Assembly (NCBI GenBank): GCA_026008535.1
Contig: BRKX01000002.1
Coordinates: 32,231,501 to 32,295,500, forward strand
From: Perilla frutescens
Taxonomy: Eukaryota; Streptophyta; Magnoliopsida; Lamiales; Lamiaceae
Reading direction: 5' to 3'
DNA length: 64,000 nucleotides
Shown here: piece after piece, positions 35,398 through 45,592 of the stretch
Layout of the letters: each line of letters opens with the position of its first letter
Numbering within the stretch: the first letter of the stretch is position 1
Made by a program: the position numbers and the translations under genes
Notes under the pieces: generated by a model
What the model saw: the letters and a program-made list of their open reading frames with translations, nothing else
The model's database searches: none
Told to the model about the DNA's origin: nothing

Positions 35398-36870
35398 GGA
35401 GGGGAGGGTTATGGTGTAAAATGTTCCTAGTATGTTAAATGTGAATTAATCTAAGCCATTAATACATTGATCTGGATGGCCTATATTGGTTTTGGACAAA
35501 TTTGTGGAAAGTTGTCATATGTTAATGTGAAAGGGCAAAGATGAATTTTTGCATTATTGTGTTTTGAGTTTCCGTTTTTTTTTTTGTAATTAATTTTGGA
35601 AATTTAATGCTTAGTAATCCCCACTCAAATGAGGATTTAATTATTACGGGAAGATTCAATCTTTTCTTTTTTTTTAATAATACTAGCAGATTCTTTCATT
35701 ATCATTAGGAAAAATATATTCCATGTTTTTTTTTGCAGTTTTAAATATTAGCGAAGATTCAAGAAAACCCAACAAAATTACCTTAAGCTTAAAAAAACAC
35801 TTTATTTTTTTATAAAAATAGCATCTTAAATTTTAAAAATAGCATTGGAAATTTAAAAAATAGCACATGAACGCATTTGAAATTTAAAAAATAGCTAGCG
35901 GATGTATATTGAACATTGAACATTATTGCTTATGGAAATTATTGTACAATCTTATTGAGTATAATAGCATTACAAACATATATAAAAATATTATGAATTA
36001 GTTAATCAACAATTTTTATAAAAAGTACCCCAAACTTTTAAAAAATAGCATCTTGAATTTTAAAAATAGCATCAGAAGTTTAAATAATAGAATGTGAATG
36101 CATTTGAAATTTAAAAAATAGCATAAGAATGTAAATTGAACATTCATTGCCTATGGAAATTATCGTACATATAACTATATCGTGTATAATAGCATCACAT
36201 GCACATACAAAAATACTATGAATTAGTTAATTAATTTTTTTTACAAAATGTACCCTAAACTTTTAAAAAATAGCATCCACAATTTAAAAACTAGCGTCTT
36301 GAATTTAAAAAATAGCATCATAAGTTTAAATAATAGTATGCGAATGCATTTGAAATTTTAAAAATAACATATGAATGAACATTGAGCATTCAACATTATT
36401 GCTTATGGAATTTATCGTATAACTATATCGTGTAAAATAGCATTAAAAACACATACAAAAATGTTATGAATTAGTTAATTAATTTTTTTTACAAAAAGCA
36501 CCACAAACTTTTAAAAAATAGCATCTAAAATTTAAAAATTAGCGTCTGAAATTTATAAAATAGCATCATAAATTTAAATAACAGTATGTGAATGCATTTG
36601 AAATTTTAAAAATAGCATATGATTGTACATTAATCAAACATCTATAATGCAATGATGAAGAGACGGTAAAGAAATAGACGTGATCATGGGAAATAATGAT
36701 TTGATTATGATGGTTATAACTAAAATAACAATTTTGCCCTTATTACCAAGATTAAGTATACATCCATCATTAAACAAACTAAATCTTAACCATCTATGAA
36801 ACAATATTTAATGCATGAGATGAATTCACATTTAACACACTAGGATATTATTCACAATTGAACCCTCCTC
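35398..36870. mobile_element. TIR element flanked by (TA)n, with AAAATAGCAT array
   Basis: The left end GAGGGTTATGGTGTAAAATG then TTCCTAGTATGTTAAATGTG mirrors the right end, inverted GAGGGTTCAATTGTGAATAA then TCCTAGTGTGTTAAATGTG. Both ends abut (TA)n. The interior contains three to four tandem units of about 230 bases, each with AAACTTTTAAAAAATAGCAT, ATAGCATCATAAGTTTAAAT and GCATTTGAAATTT. No coding capacity. Confidence 0.75.
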
Positions 36871-37365
36871 TATATATATATATATATATATATATATCAA
36901 TTCTTCTTATGTTTTTTAAATATGAATTTCTTTAAACACAAGAAGGGTTTTATAAAGTGAAAAGAGCAAAGCTTGATTTTTTTTTATGAAAGCATTTTTT
37001 TTTCTTTTATAGAAAAAAGTGTAATTGTCTTTATCTAATAACCCTTCTTTCCTCAGACTTTGGGAATCAGACATGAGAGAATATGATACTAGGTGAATGT
37101 ACGTCCAATAATGACAACTATATTTAGTATCTATGCTAAAATAAATTAGATATGCTCATGTAACGCCAATTTTGGACTATATTGTAAACGTCCATAATAA
37201 ACAAATAGTCGACTGATAATTGATAGGAATTACTTATGCACTGAACTAATTATTTATTATGGAAAGCTATCATAATCCAAGAGGAATCGTATTCTCTTCA
37301 TGATGAAAGGAACTATGTTTTATTTCTTACTATATGAATCTATATATATGTGGTTGTATGTTAAA
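36871..37365. other. Unassigned AT-rich spacer
   Basis: Begins with a (TA)n tract and contains no gene or clear repeat boundary until the 9-bp duplication at 37366. Confidence 0.35.
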
Positions 37366-37374
37366 TAATGATAA

Positions 37375-37766
37375 GAGTGTGATTTTCAGCCAGATTCTGA
37401 CTAGTCAGAATCTTTTATTATTTTTAATAATTAATTAATTTAATTAATAAAACATTAATTATTTAATAAATTAACATTGATGTCTTCCATAATAATTAGG
37501 GCTAATCCTCTAATTAATTTCCGCTTCTAATGTCTGCTAAGAAAAATTTGCTTCTAATGTCTGCTCAAAAACAAATCCGCTTCTAATGAATATTACCGAT
37601 CAAATATTTCCCAAAAAATTAGCAATATTATTTGGGACAATATTTTCCAAAAAAAAAAAAATTCACATTTAATAATTAACATAATTAATCTATTAATAAT
37701 ACTATTTTATTAATTATTAAAAAATCAAATTCTGGCTAGCCAGAATCTGGCTGCCTAGCATTATTG
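37375..37766. mobile_element. MULE-type MITE (392 bp)
   Basis: Flanked by the perfect 9-bp duplication TAATGATAA (37366-37374 and 37767-37775). The ends share the core CAGCCAGATTCTG and (G)ACTAG(T)CAGAAT in inverted orientation. This core is related to the ends of the FAR1-bearing elements at 30855 and 37805. The interior is AT-rich and noncoding. Confidence 0.85.
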
Positions 37767-37804
37767 TAATGATAAATACCATGTCGATATAGTATTTACA
37801 ATTA

Positions 37805-39486
37805 GAGTGCTGATATTCGGCCAGAATCTGGCCATTCAGAATCCGGATTAATTAGATCTAAACCGGTTTGATTAAGTCCGGTTTAAATATGAGTCGGTTC
37901 ACTATTAGTTAATTACCTTATTGTCCCTAAACATTTTGACTCCATAATTAAGAAAGATTAGGCGGTATCTTCTACTGATTTCCCGCTCATGTGAGATAAT
38001 TATGGCAGCGGATCTAAGTGATTCTCGAGCAGTGAGCAAATCCCATGATACAATCATTGTGATTATCTTCCCTAAAAATATTTTAGATCACAGAAAACAA
38101 ATCAAAACCACAACCATAACAATACTCCATTGGACACATCTCAAACTCTTGCAAAAATAATTGAGGCCGATATTTTTCTCAAAAAAAATAAAAAAATAAA
38201 AAATATAGAGACTGATATGGACCCAACTCTAACGACGATGATAATTTTACAAATGATGTATCAGATGCAAATAACGATCTCTATGAAGAGAGTGATGATG
38301 CAGAATATGTGGAAGACATTGAAGAAGCACCAGATGAAGAAATTGGAGAAGAAATGGAATATAATGAGGGAATTATACAAGAAGGTCCTCAAAGGAACAT
38401 GGAATTTGAGAGTACGGAAATGCTCTTCGCATCCTACCAAGCTTATGCAAAGAGTAAATGTTTCAGTGTGATTAATATGATTGCTCGAAAAGTGCCTGGG
38501 TCTGGTGAGCCAAAGTATCTTGTGATTTGTTGTGACAGAGCACGCAATAGAGAAGTGAAAAAAGCTACCAAATGAATGAATTGTCCAGCTCTGGTGAATG
38601 CTATAAAATAAGATAATGGTTGTTGGAGGGTGTCCACCGTCCACTTAGATCATAATCATGAACTTGAACCACATATGTCAATTTTCATGCCGGCTCACAA
38701 GAGTTTGTCTATAAATATGAAGAGACAATTGGAAGGAAACGACATTGCGGGTTTGAGAGTAGGTAAGAATGTGAGGTTGTTGGAAGTTGAAGTCGGTGGG
38801 CCTCAAAATTTAGATTGTGTCGCCAGAGATTGCATAAATTTCATTAACAAAAGGAGAAGATTGAGACTTGCGAAGGAGATGCTGAAGCCATTCGTACACT
38901 TTTCATGAGGTTGCAGCAAAATGATAGGAGATTTTTTCATTTAATGGATATAGATGATAAAGGGAGACTTCGAAACGTGATGTGGATTCATCCTAGGAGC
39001 AAAGCTGCTTATGAAGATTTTCATGATGTTATTAGTTTCGACACAACCTATCTTGTAAATCAGTATCAGATGCTTTTTGCGACTATGGTTGGGATTAATC
39101 ATCATAATCAGTCGATATTATTAGGTTGTGCTTTGTTATCACACGAAGATGCAGAATCATTCAAGTGGCTGTTCACCAACTGGTTGGAAGCCATGAGAGG
39201 TATTCATCCAAGGGCAATTCTAACAGATCAGTGTGACAGTATAAAAATTGCAGTGAGAGAAGTGATGCCCGACACCATCCACAGATATTGTTTGTGGCAT
39301 ATTGTGTCGAAGTGTGCTCAGAAGTTTAAAGCGGCAACTAATTTTTACAAGGCAGTTAAAGATTTTAATGCTATGGTATATGACAGTCTCAATATAGGTG
39401 AATTTGAGGATAAGTAGACTAAATTCTTAGAGGACTACAAACTCCAAAGTAGTAGGTGGCTCAGAGATTTATACGCTAAAAGATAA
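37805..39486 (+). pseudogene. Decayed FAR1/MULE transposase element
   Basis: The left terminus GAGTGCTGATATTCGGCCAG belongs to the same family as the MITE just upstream. Coding relics follow in order. First comes an acidic N-terminus. Then a FAR1 domain (MLFASYQAYAKSKCFSVINM, LVICCDRARNR, stop, NCPALVNAI, stop, HLDHNHELEP), a linker, and from 38905 a MULE transposase domain: VISFDTTYLVNQYQMLFATM with the first catalytic Asp, RAILTDQCDSI with the second, and RYCLWHIVSKC. Several in-frame stops (38572, about 38610, 39416) and at least one frameshift near 38900 kill it. Similarity ends at RWLRDLYAKR (39483); the C-terminal part, SWIM finger and right terminus are missing. Confidence 0.85.
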
Positions 39487-40695
39487 AGTTGGCAATTTTT
39501 TAATGACAAGATAAATTAACAAATCGTTATTAATTTGGCACTTGGATAAATCATGTTCTTGTGTATATATAGCACAAGAGATATAAATCATATAATTAAA
39601 CCACACTAGCAAAAAAGAAAAAAATATACATGACAAATTCAACCTAGTTATAGATGTTGGTGAGATACAAATAAATATTATTAACATATGATAACACACA
39701 ATTAAGAATGCAATTAATTAATATACCCATACGTAATATAGGAAATATTATCAACTATAATAATCATTTCTTTAAAAATTAAATACTAAAAAAATAATAA
39801 ATATAAATCATAAATGGGTAGAATCAAAATTAATACGTGTAAAATAAAACTAAAATATAATAAATTAAAATTAACAAAAAATGAAAGAAAATTTCATACA
39901 TTCGATCGTGAAACACGAATTGGTATTCGGAATACCAAATGTGGAATAGAGGATCCCATCCGCATTAACTTTCTCCATTTTTATATGTTATAAATTGAAA
40001 ACTAGAACTAAGTAAACTTGATGCCCACTTTTGTATCTTTCTCAAGTTTGATGCCTGCATTAGTCATTATTTCCAATACCAAACTACACTACTAGAAAAA
40101 GAAAGGCAGTGACAAAATATCTAGATGACTATAAGTCTATAACATTAAATCTGGTCACTTTCCCTTTCAAAATAAATACATAAAGCCTACACACACATCG
40201 AATTAAGACCTTCTATTTTTCAATAGTAACTAATGATTTTTTTAGATAATAAACATTTCATTATTGAATATATAAGTTGACACTTTTAAAAAACAATATC
40301 TGCATATATATTATGTAATAATTACACCCCGGACATTAATTTATAAAATTCATAATTCATAAATTGAAATTTTCATATATAATTTTACTGCCCTTTTTAG
40401 GTAGAGAGGGTGCACGTTTCCATCTTACATAAAAGTATGAAAAAACACGTGTTCTAAATTAATTGAGTCGACATGTATAATTACATTCCATTTCTTTTTT
40501 TTTTTATTGCCACTTGTGATGTGACGATGGTGCCACCTCCCATTGCCACTTAGACCTACTACTATTAACGATCTTAATTCTAGATATTTACAAATAATAT
40601 TTTCGTTTGCTGAAATATTATAATATATACATATATATGTAAATAATATTATTTTATGTATAGACGTATATATACTAATAAAATTAGATAAAATA
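39487..40695. other. Unassigned spacer with a possible CACTA end
   Basis: AT-rich DNA. At 40087 the sequence CACTACTAGAAAAAGAAAGG matches the canonical start of a CACTA element, but no partner end or subterminal repeat array follows. No gene is seen. Confidence 0.35.
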
Positions 40696-40702
40696 ACTGC
40701 TA

Positions 40703-40785
40703 TCATGTAACTTAGTTGGTATTCATTCCTTTTATAAAGGTGAGAGACACGAGTGCGAATCACAGTCCGTCATCCCTTAACTCAA
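40703..40785 (+). repeat. tRNA-like relic (possible SINE head)
   Basis: The stretch TGTAACTTAGTTGGTATTCA, then TTTATAAAGGTGAGAGACAC and GAGTGCGAATCACAGTCC, has the order and spacing of a tRNA A box, anticodon-loop region and B box (GAGTGCGAATC compared with GGTTCGAATC). Paired stems are degraded, so this is not a functional tRNA gene. It is followed by an AT-rich tail, as in a tRNA-derived SINE. Confidence 0.4.
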
Positions 40786-41597
40786 ATATATATATAATAT
40801 TATTAGTGATGGATTCACAAACGTGTGTTTTGCAATTAAGCATTTCACTTTTATGCTTTGTTTCCTCTATTAGGAACCCTAATCTAAAATGCATAATCGA
40901 GTTAATTACTTTCGGTGGGTTCCCCTCATTCGAAGAGCTTGTGAAGAAACAACTTTTTAGTAATTAATAAGGATCAATGAAATTCGTTATGTTTATGTTA
41001 TTAACGAATTCACTTGCCATTATAAACGTCAATTAATATAACTTTATCCAATCGAAAATCAATTAAATTTCAGCTCGCATAATTTAATTCTATATACTTC
41101 ACACTATTTACTTATTAAACTCAAGTAACATTAATCACGTTTTATTAATTAATGGCAAATATGGAAAACATATTCAAATTTGTCCGCATTCTGTTATTCA
41201 TAGATAAATTATCTTATTACGCCTAATATTTCTTACTCTAGATCTGCGTCCCAAATATTCGGTCCATTTCAGCCTCTTAACTAAATTAAAATGTATTTTT
41301 GAGAAATGAGTTATTAAATTAAACTTCCTATTGGATTACTTACCAAATTTAATATCTAACATTAATATTAATATTAATATAATAATTGAATTATATAATT
41401 GGGATACCCAAAATGAAAGGCTAGGCCAAATATTTAAAACGTATGGAATATTTTATCGAAGGTAGGACAAGTCACAAAGTGGGGGGGGGGGTGTGACACA
41501 CAACAACAATGGGTTAGTCTTTGTACGCGTCTTTGCAGCAGTCATTTCATCATGTGCCTTAGCCTATTTTAAACCGTTTTCTCTCCAATATTTCTCT
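40786..41597. other. Upstream region of the first AAP gene
   Basis: AT-rich flank with a run of ten Gs at about 41481-41491. The last 200 bases probably form the proximal promoter. No separate gene is seen. Confidence 0.35.
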
Positions 41598-41605
41598 TAT
41601 AAATA
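41598..41605 (+). promoter_or_regulatory. TATA box of the first AAP gene
   Basis: TATAAATA followed by CCCTGCC lies about 200 bases upstream of the start codon. Some 45 bases further on is a leader rich in CACACA and GAGAGA. The paralogue at 50 kb has the equivalent site altered. Confidence 0.6.
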
Positions 41606-41803
41606 CCCTGCCACCCAATGCCAGATTCATCCACACACAAATTCTCAATTCGAGAGAGAGAGAGAAAAAGAAACTCCACTTCAATTCTTGCACAAACCAA
41701 GGAAACGAATAACTGTATTTAACGCTCATTTCATAACGTACACAAAAATCCCATTTATTTCTTGAAGTTTTTGATCACCAAAAAACAAAAAAACACAATC
41801 AAA

Positions 41804-43739
41804 ATGAGTGATTCATGGCACCATAATAACCAAGTGTGTGATGTTTCAATCAATGTGCCTGAGAATGGCTCCAAGTGTTACGATGACGACGGCCGCCTCA
41901 AAAGAACTGGTAAAATCTCTCATACTTCTCATAAAGATTCAATTTTTTATGACATTTTTGTTCACTTTTTCCTGAGTTTTGAATATATTTCTTGATAAAT
42001 ATAGGAACGGTTTGGACAGCAAGTGCACATATCATAACTGCCGTGATAGGGTCAGGAGTTTTGTCATTGGCTTGGTCTACTGCTCAGTTGGGATGGATTG
42101 CTGGTCCGACCGTGCTGTTCCTGTTCTCATTTGTGACATATTACACTTCTACCCTTCTGGCGTCGTGCTACCGCACCGGTGACCCCGTCACCGGCAAGAG
42201 AAACTACACCTATATGGATGCTGTTAGGGCCAATCTTGGTTGGTTTTCTTGAAATGTTTGCAGAATATAAGGTTATGATGTGAAATGTGAGTTTGGAACT
42301 GATTCTGTTTTTTTCTTGAATTTGATTTCAGGTGGATTTCAGGTTAAACTGTGTGGGGGAGTTCAGTACTTGAATCTTTTTGGAACTGCTATTGGCTACA
42401 CCATTGCATCATCCATTAGCATGATGTGAGTTGTGTGTTTGTGCGTGTGACATGAATGATGTGTGCTAATTAATTTGCTCTTGTTTTAGTGTTTGAATGT
42501 CTGTTGATGTTGTCTTAAAATTATTGGAACAGGGCCATTGAGAGGTCTAATTGCTTCCACACAAAAGGGCACGACAGTTCTTGCAGAGTTTCTAGCAATC
42601 CTTACATGATTGCATTTGGTGTTGTGCAAATATTTTTTTCACAAATCCCAGATTTTGATCAGATATCATGGCTTTCCATTGTTGCTGCAGTCATGTCTTT
42701 CACTTACTCCTCCATTGGTTTAGGCCTTGGAATTGCTAAAGTTGCAGGTATATTTGTATAGCAACTTCACTTGTTTCGATTTTCTTGAGGATGTCACGAT
42801 TCTTGATTCATGAAATGTGTTGTAATGAATATTTTGATGTGTTTTGGCAAAACAGAAAATGGGAAAATCAAGGGAAGTCTAACAGGAGTAAGAATTGGTG
42901 TAGTAACTGAAACACAGAAGGTTTGGAGAAGTTTCCAAGCTCTTGGAGCCATAGCTTTTGCATATTCTTACTCACTCATTCTGATTGAAATTCAGGTACA
43001 ATTCTTGAAAAACATCATCATCAAATTAAACTCTTCCTGCATTAAAAAAATATACATCATCTAACCTCGTTGAATCCAACAGGACACAGTGAAATCTCCC
43101 CCATCAGAATACAAGACAATGAAGAAGGCCTCATTCATAAGTGTAGCTGTGACAACTATTTTCTACATGTTTTGTGGCTGCTTTGGCTATGCAGCATTCG
43201 GAGACATGTCTCCGGGAAACCTCCTAACTGGTTTCGGGTTCTACAACCCTTACTGGCTGCTCGACATAGCCAATGCAGCCATAGTCATCCATCTAGTGGG
43301 TGCATACCAAGTCTACTGCCAGCCCCTCTTCGCCTTCATTGAGAAAACCGCGCATGAATGGTTCCCCAACAGCAAGTTCATCACCAAGGAGATCACGGTC
43401 ACATTGATCCCGGGCTTCATGCCTTACAACCTCAACCTGTTTAGGCTTGTTTGGAGGACTTCTTTTGTGATCCTCACAACTGTCATCTCCATGGTGATGC
43501 CATTCTTCAACGATATTGTTGGAATTCTCGGGGCGTTAGGGTTTTGGCCTCTCACTGTCTACTTCCCTGTAGAGATGTATATCAGTCAGAGCAAGATTCC
43601 CAAATGGAGTGCAAGATGGATTAGTCTTCAAATTTTAAGTGGTGCATGTTTGATCATATCTATTGCTGCTGCTGCTGGTTCATTTGCTGGAGTTGTTTCT
43701 GACCTCAAGGTTTACAAGCCTTTCAGCAGTAGTAATTGA
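41804..43739 (+). CDS. AAP3: AAP3-like amino acid permease (tandem copy 1)
   Basis: Plasma-membrane H+/amino-acid symporter of the AAAP family, clade AAP2/3/4/5 by motif. Exons: 41804-41909, 42005-42238, 42332-42425, 42533-42747, 42856-42995, 43083-43739, giving 481 residues, the normal AAP length. A soluble N-terminus (about 35 residues) is followed by about eleven hydrophobic segments. Diagnostic motifs: TASAHIITAVIGSGVLSLAW (the conserved His is residue 44), KRNYTYMDAVRANLGG, FSQIPDFDQISWLSIVAAVM, FQALGAIAFAYSYSLILIEI, GNLLTGFGFYNPYWLLDIAN, HLVGAYQVYCQPLFAFIEK and GFWPLTVYFPVEMYI. The start is the first in-frame ATG, after a purine-rich leader. No frame damage. A paralogue with the same intron positions lies 6.6 kb downstream in the same orientation. 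The family is certain; the exact orthologue is less so. Confidence 0.95.
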
Positions 43740-44100
43740 TCAATATTAATTTAGTTGAATGCGTATTCTTTTTTCTTACAAGAGAAGAAGAAATTAGGGA
43801 AGGAGGGTACATACATCATGTGTACCAATGTTGAATATTTTTGAAGTGTAATTTCATCTATTTCAGTATTTCTTCGTTGAAATAATATGATATTATTCAC
43901 TGAAAGTCATCAAGGACTTCATTTTCTTCATCAGCTATCTATCTTCTTTCTTCCAATACCCTGTCAATATACTAAAAATCAACTTATTAGCTAGGTTGGC
44001 TCAGGATTTGTTCCCCTGTTTGTCCTTTATAGGATCTTGATTATCAAATCAATACCTAATTAATACATAAAGAAATATGTACAAATATCTTACATGAGAC
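43740..44100 (+). other. 3' UTR and downstream flank of AAP copy 1
   Basis: Downstream DNA with a likely polyadenylation region near 43840-43900 (TTGAAATAATATGATATT). No gene is seen. Confidence 0.4.
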
Positions 44101-44101
44101 T

Positions 44102-44176
<75 letters not shown>
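44101..44176. repeat. Compound (TG)n(AG)n microsatellite
   Basis: About 12 TG units followed directly by about 24 AG units without interruption. Confidence 0.95.
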
Positions 44177-44180
<4 letters not shown>

Positions 44181-44699
44181 AGGTGAAGAGAGGATGGTCC
44201 AAATTAAACTAAAAGGTTTACAAGGCCTCTAATAATACTTGAGCACGTGTTAAATTCGTTACGGTGATTTTAGTAGTAAACTTCGCTTATTCAAGATAGG
44301 CCAAGTAATATCGGTAAAGACATGATGACCGACAACACTAAAGTTTAAAAATTACCTATACTTTTGTTTTGTCATTTTCGTTTAATCATTAAGTAATTTT
44401 GGTGATACTAGCTAAATAATTTTAAAAAAAATCATCCTATTACAATGATCACAAGATTTAAAAGCTGCAAGTGATGTGAACCTTTTTAGCTAGCTAGATT
44501 AGTATTTGATGGATGCGAATGGCACACAACCTTGTAGCTTCACAATGACCATGAAAAGTGTGTTTCTCCCCAACACACTACTGATGGAAAACAAAAACAA
44601 GGACTAGGAACTAACATCTTTACGTCCAATCTTTGTGTGAATCATAACACTTTCACTACACGATATTCCTGACACACTCTCGTCATCGTATGACATAAG
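44177..44699. other. Unassigned spacer
   Basis: AT-rich sequence between the microsatellite and the hAT element. No gene recognised. Confidence 0.35.
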
Positions 44700-44707
44700 G
44701 CACAACT

Positions 44708-45584
44708 CAGTGTTTTGAAAACTGGACCGGATCGGCCGGTTCAACCGATTTAACCACGAATTGACCATTAGTTCGGTCCAGTTGTGTCTGTATTGCGGGT
44801 CAAGTCTGACCTACTGTGAACCGGTCAAACCCGGTAAAAATCGGTCTATTTTTTTTAATTCTCCAAATATAATTTAATTCCTTCAATACGAGACTCGAAG
44901 GATTCAAACTCAAAATCTCCAAAAATTATATTATTTTACACAATGTGCTCAACCAATTAGGCCAATAGACTCTTATATTATTATTTGAATATAATAACAT
45001 ATACATATGCACAAATTTAAAATAGCTAATCTTTATTTTAATTAAAATCAATGTTTAACATATAATTAAAATCAATATTTAACAATATCTAATTTAACAT
45101 TTTTTAAATTAAAATGAATGAAGAGAAGAACTAATATTTAAAATAATGGATTGTGAAATAATGATTAGCAATATTTTTAATTGTTATTGTGTAGTATTAT
45201 TTATAACTAAAATTAAAATTTAATTATTTGACTTTAATTATATATTTTCTAAAAATCTAGTATTTTACGTTCAATATTTATTTTTATAAATTTATACTTT
45301 TAAGTTTTAACTACTTAACTTATGTAATAACTATCGATAAATTAAAAATTTTATTTCTTTGCATTGATATAAATTTTGTGTATTTTTAAACTTATTTAAT
45401 ATATTTATCATGATACTAATTTATATAATTTCATTGTATTTTTGTGTATATATACATATAATATATATAAATATCATATATTGATTTATCCGATTTTTTC
45501 AAAACGGTTCAACCGATCGAACCAGTAATCCGTTGACCCAATAAATTGATCTGTTCGATTGCCGGTCCGGTTTTAAAAACATTG
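44708..45584. mobile_element. hAT element with a tRNA-like segment
   Basis: The left end CAGTGTTTTGAAAACTGGAC and the right end, inverted CAATGTTTTTAAAACCGGAC, are classic hAT-type terminal repeats followed by CCGGTTCAACCG-rich subterminal motifs. The 8-bp flanks GCACAACT and GCGCAACT differ at one base. On the minus strand an internal segment (about 44905-44970) reads GGCCTAATTGGTTGAGCAC ... GAGTTTGAATCCTTCGAGTC, with tRNA-like A and B boxes. No transposase. Confidence 0.8.
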
Positions 45585-45592
45585 GCGCAACT

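Noticed and set aside
38261..38644. Antisense frame over the FAR1/MULE relic
   Set aside because: It is a shadow of the decayed transposase on the other strand.
40087..40110. Complete CACTA element starting at CACTACTAGAAAAAG
   Set aside because: No inverted right terminus, 3-bp duplication or subterminal repeats were found, so only a possible isolated end is noted.
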